Of a stretch of 7,548 nucleotides of DNA, positions 1 through 5,800 are shown one piece after another. The DNA is from CAZJNX01 sp964547415 (GTDB lineage Bacteria > Pseudomonadota > Alphaproteobacteria > Rhizobiales > Amorphaceae): contig CAZJNX010000215.1 in the NCBI GenBank assembly GCA_964547415.1, forward strand, positions 1 through 7,548, written 5' to 3'. Below the pieces are notes generated by a model. The model was not told where the DNA came from and did no database searches. It was given only the letters and a program-made list of their open reading frames with translations. The stretch's first letter is position 1, and each line of letters begins with the position of its first letter. The position numbers and the translations under genes are program-made.

Positions 1-70
1 CGCCCTGCGGGAATCGAACCCGCCTTTCCAGATTGAAAATCTGGCGTCCTAACCGATAGACGAAGGGCGC
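1..70 (-). tRNA. tRNA-Glu (anticodon UUC), 3' end cut by window edge
   Basis: Read on the minus strand, the sequence folds as a cloverleaf. The acceptor 5' strand is GCGCCCT, the D-arm is GTCTATCGGTTAGGAC, the anticodon stem CCAGA/TCTGG encloses the 7-nt loop TTTTCAA, and the T-arm is GCGGG-TTCGATT-CCCGC. The loop places TTC at positions 34-36, so the tRNA reads GAA/GAG glutamate codons. The 3' acceptor strand is present as AGGGCG; the final C that would pair with G1 and the discriminator base lie beyond base 1. The 5' part (CCCTTCGTCTA) resembles bacterial tRNA-Glu. The gene is transcribed leftward, away from the secreted-protein gene at 220. An element integrated at its 3' end would lie outside this window. 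Confidence 0.96.
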
Positions 71-95
71 GCTGCCGCCGTCGGCGGACGGCCAC

Positions 96-124
96 GTTAT
101 AGGCGCGGGCGCCTTCCGCGACAA
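96..124 (-). promoter_or_regulatory. Promoter of tRNA-Glu
   Basis: On the minus strand, TTGTCG (124-119) is followed after exactly 17 bp by TATAAC (101-96). This gives an expected start near base 89, about 19 nt before the mature tRNA end. The bases just after the -10 box are GTGGCC, a GC-rich discriminator as is usual for stable-RNA promoters under stringent control (inference). The short leader contains a perfect 6-bp stem, GCCGTC/GACGGC with a 4-nt loop (77-92), which may be part of the tRNA 5' leader. The -35 box matches consensus at 4 of 6 positions. Confidence 0.6.
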
Positions 125-208
125 CCCGTTGGCGGACGGGGACAAGGGGATTTCGGGCACGCGCGGGAACGACGGGCCGGGGCGGGCGCTGGCTCGCGAA
201 GGAGCGAG

Positions 209-214
209 AGGAGG
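209..214 (+). promoter_or_regulatory. Ribosome binding site for the secreted protein gene
   Basis: A full AGGAGG lies 5 nt before the ATG at 220. It supports that start over the competing frames in this GC-rich stretch. No convincing -35/-10 pair for this gene was seen between the tRNA promoter and this site. Confidence 0.75.
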
Positions 215-219
215 GAGCG

Positions 220-1320
220 ATGGGCAACCGGACGTCGTGGCGACGGACGAGGCGCGGCCGCGTCGGGCGGGCGGCGCTCGCCTTGCTTCTCCTCCTCGGT
301 GCGAGCGTGCCGGGGGCGTCGGCGCAGGGTCTCGCGGGGCCCGTCACCGCGCCCGCGCCGGACATGGCCGCCGTCGAGAGGGAGCTTCAGGCGATCCTCG
401 ACTATGCGGCGCCGGACGAGACGGTGAGCTTCCCGGTGCCGTCGGGGGCGCGCGCCTCGGTGCGGCCCGACCTGCCGGTCGATCGCTTCAGCGGACGGCA
501 GTGCATCGGATGCGCTAACCCCTGTCGCGGCTACGAGATCACCTACCGGAGCGTGGAAGGCACGCGGGAGCTCGTCATGCGCGGCTTCCGTTGCCGGCAG
601 GCGGCGACGGGCCTGTGGGTGATGCGCGAGCCGGAGACGATCGTGGCCGATCGCCGCCTGGCGCCGGAGGAGGCACGCCCCCCGCTCGCCGAACGATCGG
701 GGGAGGATCCCCGGATCGCCACGGACAGGGCACCCATGCCGCGGCCGGCGCCGCGGGCGGACGAGGGGGCCGGGGCGGGGCCGGATGGCGCCGGCCCGTC
801 GGGCGACGGGGTGGACCGGGCCGCCGCACCGGCCGAAGGGCGGGAGGTGGCGAGCGCCGCCGGGACGCCTGCCGGGGGCGCGTCCGCCGGGGGCGGGCGG
901 ACCGGGGCGGACGCGGGCGTCCGGGATCTGCCCGCCCCGCCGCCGGACGAGGGGGAGCGGGAGGTGGCGGCCGTCCTGCCGGAGGCCGAAGAGCCAGCGC
1001 GGATCATTTACCCGCCGACGTCGACCACGGACCCGGTGGCGACGGGCGGCGAGCGGATCGGGCACGATCCGCAGGTCGTGGAGGCACTGCAGCGGCTGAG
1101 GTACCTTCCCCATTCGGAAGCGGGCGCGCCGCCCGGGCCGGAGGCCGTCGAGGAGGCGGTGCGCGCCTTCGCGAGCGACGAGCGCATCACCCTGCCCCTC
1201 GACCACGGCCTCCTCGTGATGCGCCTGTCGAGCGCGGTGGAGCGGAACGAGGGACTTCCCGCGTGCGCGGTCGAGCGGCCAGCGGGGGCTGGCTATGCCG
1301 CCTGCCTGAAGCGCGAGTAG
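220..1320 (+). CDS. Secreted surface-antigen-like protein with peptidoglycan-binding-like C-terminus
   Basis: This predicted exported protein has 366 residues. Residues 1-35 form a classic signal peptide: an Arg-rich start, a Leu/Ala core (19-28), and an ASA cleavage site before Gln36. There is no lipobox Cys, so it should be a free periplasmic or surface protein. Residues 87-136 carry Cys95, Cys98, Cys102 and Cys125 with the pattern CRGYEITY...FRCRQAATGLWVM. This resembles the CRExT...ACRQPDGxW pattern of the 17-kDa/RT0821-type surface antigen domain. Residues 150-262 are a low-complexity Pro/Ala/Gly/Glu linker. Residues 283-340 (VVEALQRLRYLP...AVRAFASD...LLVMRLSSAV) resemble a degenerate peptidoglycan_binding_1 repeat, and two more Cys follow (349, 362), possibly a disulfide. 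The start is fixed by AGGAGG at 209. The gene is monocistronic here and convergent with the next gene. The exported nature is clear. Both domain assignments come from pattern recognition only, and no enzymatic residues were recognised. A structural envelope role is inferred. Confidence 0.8.
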   Translation: MGNRTSWRRTRRGRVGRAALALLLLLGASVPGASAQGLAGPVTAPAPDMAAVERELQAILDYAAPDETVSFPVPSGARASVRPDLPVDRFSGRQCIGCANPCRGYEITYRSVEGTRELVMRGFRCRQAATGLWVMREPETIVADRRLAPEEARPPLAERSGEDPRIATDRAPMPRPAPRADEGAGAGPDGAGPSGDGVDRAAAPAEGREVASAAGTPAGGASAGGGRTGADAGVRDLPAPPPDEGEREVAAVLPEAEEPARIIYPPTSTTDPVATGGERIGHDPQVVEALQRLRYLPHSEAGAPPGPEAVEEAVRAFASDERITLPLDHGLLVMRLSSAVERNEGLPACAVERPAGAGYAACLKRE

Positions 1321-1321
1321 C

Positions 1322-1354
1322 GGCCGGCCGCGGTTTCGGGCGGTGCGGCCGGCC
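1322..1354. terminator. Inverted repeat between convergent genes (possible bidirectional terminator)
   Basis: GGCCGGCCGC (1322-1331) and GCGGCCGGCC (1345-1354) are perfect 10-bp arms around a 13-nt loop. They sit in the 36-bp gap between the stop codons of the two convergent genes. There is no T-tract on either side, so this would be a non-canonical terminator, or simply a stable 3' end structure for both mRNAs. Confidence 0.45.
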
Positions 1355-1356
1355 CG

Positions 1357-2307
1357 TCAGCCGTCGGCATCCGGGCGGGCGGCGAGACGGGTCAGGGTGA
1401 GGTCGACCGGGGTGTCGATGGCGCGCGCCTCCACCTCGGACGCCCCGGACAGGGGAACGCCCACCGCCCGCTCCTCGGCGATGGTGTAGACCGTGCCGTC
1501 GACCCGGAGCCGGAAGGGCGCGTCGGCGGCCACCACGGCCTCGCCGCCGTCGGCGGCGTTCCGCATGAGGGTGATCCAGCCGTCGGCGGGCATCAGCGTG
1601 AAGGTCTCCGACCCCGCCGGAGCGAGGGCGCCGCCGATCCCGCCCCCGCCGAGGCCGAGCCGCTCCAGGCCGCCGCGATCGATCCAGAAGCCGCCCGCCG
1701 CCACGCCGGCGACGAGCAGAAGCCCCGCCACGATCGGCAGGCCGTAGCGAACGAACGCCGAGCGGCGGCGGACCGTGACCGGGAGGCGGCTCTCCTCTCC
1801 CGGCCTGCGGACGAGGGCCCGCTCGCCCGGGCTGGCGAGCGCCCGCTCGCCGGCGGGCTGCAGCTGTCGCCGCCGACGGCGTGCCCTGCCGCGCGGGGGC
1901 GGTGCCTGTGCCTCCGGCTCCGGGCCGGCGGGGAAGCCCGGATCCGGCGCTTCGTCGGTGCCGGCGGACAGGCGTGGTTCGCGCCGTCCCCCCGGAGCCG
2001 CGCGCGGCTCGGCCGGGGCCTTGCGGGACGGCCTGCCGACGGGCTCGGGCACCACCTCGAGGGGCGGAGCGGCACCCTCGCCCGCCCCCGCCTCGCCGGT
2101 CGGCGCCGACGGGGCGGGGCGCGCCGGGCGCATTTCCCCGGCAGCGGGCGCGGAGGGTTCGCGGCTGCGCGGGCGGCGGGGGGCCGCCTCCTCCTCGAGG
2201 GAGAGCGCTCCGGTCGGGTCGTCGGCACCGCAGAAGGGACAGCGCCGGACCGCCGTCCTGAGCGGCTCGCCGCATGAGCGGCAGCGGTATGAGGCTCTCG
2301 AGACCAA
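1357..2307 (-). CDS. Zinc-ribbon, single-pass membrane protein of unknown function
   Basis: The protein has 316 residues if started at the TTG at 2307-2305, which has CGGAG 7 nt upstream. The frame stays open further upstream, but those ~86 codons read as Arg/Pro-rich noise and their only ATG is at 2565. The N-terminus carries CRSC (Cys9, Cys12) and CPFCG (Cys23, Cys26), a compact zinc ribbon. Residues ~35-185 are a disordered Pro/Ala/Arg/Glu-rich linker with an Arg cluster. Residues ~188-209 (YGLPIVAGLLLVAGVAAGGFWI) form one hydrophobic span preceded by Arg-rich residues, which suggests the zinc ribbon is cytoplasmic. Residues ~234-310 form a small beta-rich domain (SETFTLMPADGWITLMRN...FRLRVDGTVYTI) that would face the periplasm. 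No family name was recognised. The architecture (cytoplasmic zinc ribbon, linker, membrane span, small outer domain) suggests a sensor or anchoring protein, which is inference. It is divergent from the fibre gene and convergent with the secreted protein. Confidence 0.72.
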   Translation of the reverse strand: MVSRASYRCRSCGEPLRTAVRRCPFCGADDPTGALSLEEEAAPRRPRSREPSAPAAGEMRPARPAPSAPTGEAGAGEGAAPPLEVVPEPVGRPSRKAPAEPRAAPGGRREPRLSAGTDEAPDPGFPAGPEPEAQAPPPRGRARRRRRQLQPAGERALASPGERALVRRPGEESRLPVTVRRRSAFVRYGLPIVAGLLLVAGVAAGGFWIDRGGLERLGLGGGGIGGALAPAGSETFTLMPADGWITLMRNAADGGEAVVAADAPFRLRVDGTVYTIAEERAVGVPLSGASEVEARAIDTPVDLTLTRLAARPDADG

Positions 2308-2314
2308 GCTTCGG

Positions 2315-2319
2315 CTCCG
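2315..2319 (-). promoter_or_regulatory. Ribosome binding site deciding the TTG start
   Basis: On the minus strand, CGGAG lies 7 nt before the TTG at 2307-2305. It is the only reasonable Shine-Dalgarno/start pair immediately before the first protein-like residues (YRCRSCGEP). Confidence 0.5.
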
Positions 2320-2428
2320 CGGTCCTCGGCCGGCCGGCGTGGAGGCGGGCAGGACGCGCCGCGGCCCCGCCGGTCGCCGGACGGGCCGGAGCGTCCGCGT
2401 CGCCGGCCGCCGGCAAGGGACCCGACCG

Positions 2429-2456
2429 CGTTTACCATGAGCCCTTCGAAGGTCAA
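2429..2456 (-). promoter_or_regulatory. Candidate promoter of the zinc-ribbon gene
   Basis: On the minus strand, TTGACC (2456-2451) is followed by a 16-bp spacer and TAAACG (2434-2429). The -35 box is good and the -10 box is weak. Transcription would start near 2422, about 115 nt before the TTG start. A 10-bp palindrome, CCTTCGAAGG (2443-2452), overlaps the -35 box and spacer and could be a repressor site (inference). Confidence 0.35.
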
Positions 2457-2516
2457 CGCGCGGCGAGGGCCGTGGACGGCGCGGGGACAGGCGGCGGCGG
2501 CGGATGGCAGCGGGCG

Positions 2517-2540
2517 CAGCCGCGAGCGATATCGCGGCTG
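2517..2540. repeat. Perfect 9-bp inverted repeat in the divergent intergenic region
   Basis: CAGCCGCGA (2517-2525) and TCGCGGCTG (2532-2540) are perfect inverted arms with a 6-nt spacer. It lies about 55 bp upstream of the -35 box of the rightward promoter and some 60 bp upstream of the candidate leftward promoter. That position fits a shared operator for a dimeric regulator, though a cruciform or hairpin role is possible. An AT-rich patch with CGCAA...TTGCG (2561-2579) lies between it and the promoter. Confidence 0.5.
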
Positions 2541-2596
2541 GTCGTGACGGGGACAAGTCGCGCAAGAGTATATTTTGCGAATGATCGCTCGATTAC

Positions 2597-2625
2597 TTGA
2601 CAGCGCACCGCCGTTCTCGTAGTAT
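2597..2625 (+). promoter_or_regulatory. Near-consensus sigma70-type promoter of the tail fibre gene
   Basis: TTGACA (2597-2602) is a perfect -35 hexamer. After exactly 17 bp comes TAGTAT (2620-2625), which matches TATAAT at 4 of 6 positions. The local DNA is AT-richer than anything else in the intergenic region. Transcription would begin near 2632, leaving a leader of about 170 nt. A palindrome, AAGCATGCTT (2643-2652), lies about 12 nt downstream of that start. So strong a promoter suggests the fibre gene is transcribed on its own rather than from an upstream late operon. Confidence 0.72.
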
Positions 2626-2657
2626 TCAGGCATTCTCGACACAAGCATGCTTTTGCG

Positions 2658-2685
2658 GCGGGACGGGCGCGACGCCCCGTTCCGC
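2658..2685 (+). other. Strong hairpin in the fibre mRNA leader
   Basis: GCGGGACGGGCG (2658-2669) pairs with CGCCCCGTTCCGC (2673-2685) around the triloop CGA. The result is 12 base pairs with one G-U pair and one bulged C. No T-run follows, so it is not an ordinary rho-independent terminator. It would lie about 27-54 nt into the transcript and may stabilise the mRNA or pause transcription. The surrounding leader is extremely GC-rich, so some pairing is expected by chance. Confidence 0.4.
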
Positions 2686-2787
2686 GCCGCCGTGCGCGCC
2701 CGTGCGGCCGCCGGTGGCGCGGCGCGGGCCGCCCCGCGACGCCGCCCCCGCCCCTGCGCCAGCGGCGAACCGCCGGCGCCACCAGCC

Positions 2788-2792
2788 AGGGA
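2788..2792 (+). promoter_or_regulatory. Weak ribosome binding site of the fibre gene
   Basis: AGGGA lies 9 nt before the ATG at 2802. The site is modest and sits just downstream of the CGGCG/CGCCG hairpin at 2763-2775. The start is chosen mainly because the protein from this ATG begins exactly as DUF2793 proteins do (SNLKLPYLQAAQAQKHV). Confidence 0.45.
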
Positions 2793-2801
2793 CCCGACCC
2801 C

Positions 2802-5800
2802 ATGTCCGTGAGCAGCAACCTGAAGCTCCCCTATCTGCAGGCCGCCCAGGCGCAGAAGCACGTCACCATCAACGAGGCGCTCGAGATCATCGACGTCGCC
2901 CTGCAGCTGTCGGTGGAGGACAAGGACCTGTCGGCACCGCCCGCCGATCCCGCCGAGGGCGTGCGCTACATCGTGGCGGCCGGGGCGAGCGGGACCTTCG
3001 CGGGCCACGAGGACGACGTGGCGGTCTGGCGCGCGGGCGCGTGGATCTTCCTCTCGCCCCAGGTGGGCTGGCGGGCGTTCGTGCGGGACGAGAACCGGCT
3101 CTACGTCTTCACGCCTGCCGGCTGGTCGGCGACGGCGAGCGAGGGCGGCGGGGCCGGATCGGTCGCGGCCAGCCTCACGGGCACGACCCTTGCGATCGAC
3201 GTCGACGCCGCCCACGGCGAGGTCGACCTTTCGCCCCTCGTGACCACCGACGCGGGCGCCCTCGTCACCGGCACCCTCGACGAGGCGCGGCTGCCGGCCT
3301 CGCTCTCGGGCCTGACGCTGACGGGGACACTCTCCCAGGACTACGCCAACCTCGCCTACGGCGGGACGGGCCTGTCGGTGTCGGTCGCCGACAACGGCAA
3401 TGCGTACCTCGCCGGCAGCACCGGTCCGGGCGCCATCGACGGGCAGAGCCGGCTCTACTGGAGCCGGGCCGCTGGCTGCTGGCGTACGGAAGGGGCGTTC
3501 GAGGCGGACGGGCTCGGGGTCGGCGGCGCCTCGCCCGACGGGGTGAACCGCCTTGCGATGGCCGGCGAGGCCGCGCTGTTCACGAACGCGAACGGGGACG
3601 TCCGGGTGAAGGTGAACAAGGCGTCGGCGGCGGCGACCGCGTCCCATCTCTTCCAGTCGGACTGGTCGGGCCGGGCCGAGTTCGGGCTCGTCGGCGGGGA
3701 CACGTTCGTGGTCAAGGTCTCGCCCGACGGCAGCACCTGGCACACGGGTCTTTCGGTCGATCCGGCGGACGGCGGCGTCTCGGTCCCGACCGGACTGACG
3801 GTGGCGGGCAGCCCCGTCGTGACGGCGGGCGACGTGTTCGCGGGCGCCGCCTCGGGCCTGGTGCCGGGTTCGGGCGGGGGCACGTCGGCGTTCCTGAGGG
3901 CGGACGGGACCTGGGCCGTGCCGCCCATGGAGGGCGGCCTCGCCGACGGGGACTACGGGGACGTGACGGTCTCCTCCGGCGGGGCGGTCTGGACGATCGC
4001 CGACGGGGCGGTGACGGACGGCAATCTCGCCCCCGTCGCGGGCGCGACCCTCAAGGGGCGGGACGGGCCGGACAGCGGTCCGCCGCGAGATCTGACGGCG
4101 GCGGAGGTCCGCGCCCTCATCAACGTGGAGGACGGGGCGAGCGCGGACCAGACCGCGGCGGAGATCGTGGCGGCCATCGACGCGGACGGCGTGGCGACCG
4201 ACTCCCTTCGCACGGCCCTCGGTCTCGGCTCCGCCGCCTATGCCGCCACGACGGCATTCGCCACCGCCGCGCAGGGCACGAAGGCCGACACGGCCGTGCA
4301 GCCTGGCGACCTCGCCGCGGTGGCCACGTCCGGCGCCTACGGCGACCTCACCGGACTGCCGGTCCTCGGCACGGCGGCTGGCGAGGACGCCACCGCCTTC
4401 GCCACCGCCGCGCAGGGCACGAAGGCCGACAGCGCGGTCCAGCCTGCCGATCTCGCCGCCGTCGCCACGTCCGGCGCCTACGGCGACCTCACCGGACTGC
4501 CGGCCCTCGGCACGGCGGCCGGCGAGGACGCCACCGCCTTCGCCACCGCCGCGCAGGGCACGAAGGCCGACAGCGCGGTCCAGCCTGCCGATCTCGCCGC
4601 CGTCGCCACGTCCGGCGCCTACGGCGACCTTTCGGGGACGCCCGGGCGCTTCACGGCGCTCGCCGACGGGCTGGCCCCCGCCTCGGGCGGGGGCAGCGCC
4701 GCCTTCCTGAGGGCCGACGGGACATGGGCGGTTCCGACGGGCAGCGGCGGCGTGACTGACGGCGACAAGGGCGATGTCACCGTCAGCGCGTCCGGCACGG
4801 TCTGGCAGGTGAACGCCGGCGCCATCGCCGATGCCCACCTTTCGGCGATCGAGAGCGGCTGCCTCAAGGGTCGTGTCTCTGCGGGGCTGGGCGCGGTCGA
4901 ATCTCTGACGGCCGAGGAGGTGCGCACGCTCCTCAACGTGGAGGACGGCGCGACGGCCGACCAGACGGCGGCCGAGATCGTGGCGGCCATCGACGCCGAC
5001 CCCGCCGCCAGGGGCGCGCTCGAGGCGGCCCTCGCGCTCGGGTCCGCGGCCCATGCCTCGACCGACGCCTTCGCGACGGCGGCCCAGGGCGCACGGGCCG
5101 ACAGCGCGCTGCAGCCCGGCGATCTGGCGCCCGCGACCGCGGTCGCCGACGGGCTGATGGCCGCGGCGGACAAGTCGAAGCTCGACGGGTTGTCGACCGG
5201 GGGCGGCTCGGCTTTCCTGGAAAACGGTGCAGGCAACCCGGAGGGCGTCCGATCCGCCGCGGTCGGTACGCTGTTCATCCGCACCGACGCGGCGGGTCCG
5301 CTTGAGAGCTTGTGGCAGAAGACCGCCGGCAGCGGCAGCACCGGGTGGAGTCGGGTTGACGTCGGGCGGGCGCTCACGGTCCGGCCGGAGGATTTCGGCG
5401 CCGTCGGCGACGGGACGACGGACGACGCCGCCGCGATCCAAGCGGCGGAGGACCATCTCGCGAGCCTCGGCGGCGGGTGCCTGCTGTTTGACGGCACGAA
5501 GACCTACGCCATCGGCACGTCGCTCACCAAGAAATCGGCGATCACATGGGAAGGCGTCGGCGGCTCCGCCACCATCAAGCTGCTTTCGAGCTTTCCGCAA
5601 ATCGGCGGCGGAATCCGCACCGTGCCAACGAGTGGCGTCGATGTTCGCGATCACAAAAATATCGTGCTTCGCCACCTGACGTTTGACGGCAACCGGGCGG
5701 AGCGTGGCTCGACCGATCACAACTACGTCCTTGTTCAGATGAACAAGGTGTCCCACCTGACGGTGGAGCATTGCCGGTTTCAGAACTACGCGGGCCGCGT

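Larger units (their letters stand above)
2308..2801. other. Divergent intergenic region, 494 bp, no gene seen
   Basis: No credible protein is encoded here; the open frames on both strands are Arg/Pro/Ala-rich shadows. The left part (2308-2500) would be the leader and promoter side of the zinc-ribbon gene. The middle (2517-2630) is the only AT-containing part and holds an inverted repeat and the rightward promoter. The right part (2655-2801) is a very GC-rich leader of the fibre mRNA with several hairpins, including CGGCG-AAC-CGCCG at 2763-2775, just ahead of the start site. Confidence 0.7.

Noticed and set aside
1..70. tRNA-Glu as the attachment site of a prophage carrying the fibre
   Set aside because: The tRNA 3' end points out of the left edge, so an element integrated there would lie left of base 1. 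Two unrelated host-like genes also separate the tRNA from the fibre.
97..1206. A 369-codon minus-strand frame opposite the secreted-protein gene
   Set aside because: The translation is Arg/Pro-rich. Its start overlaps the tRNA promoter and it has no domain. The sense strand has a clear signal peptide and Shine-Dalgarno site.
1187..2416. Alternative minus-strand frame across the zinc-ribbon gene
   Set aside because: Its translation is Arg/Gly/Ala-rich throughout, with no membrane span or Cys motif. The 1357-2307 frame has both.
2308..2565. The 86-codon N-terminal extension of the zinc-ribbon gene to the ATG at 2565
   Set aside because: The residues are Arg/Pro-rich noise, the candidate promoter lies within this stretch, and a better ribosome-binding-site/TTG pair exists at 2319-2305.
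2658..2685. Rho-independent terminator in the fibre leader
   Set aside because: The hairpin is strong, but no T-run follows on either strand; the four T's at 2651-2654 precede it on the plus strand.
2597..4759. A 720-codon plus-strand frame overlapping the start of the fibre gene
   Set aside because: It is a frame-shifted shadow: Arg/Gly/His-rich low-complexity translation, and it would start inside the -35 box of the fibre promoter. The overlapping 2802 frame carries clear domains.
4257..5072. Diversity-generating retroelement or CRISPR-like repeats within the fibre
   Set aside because: The repeats are contiguous in-frame 47-residue units without unique spacers. There is no adenine-targeted variable region, template repeat or reverse transcriptase in the window.
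1593..5771. A 4.2-kb open frame on the minus strand (1392 codons) antisense to the fibre gene
   Set aside because: It is an artefact of high GC and third-position bias. The translation is Arg/Gly/Ala-rich with repeats that mirror the sense-strand modules, it lacks any recognisable domain, and it crosses two real genes and a promoter region.
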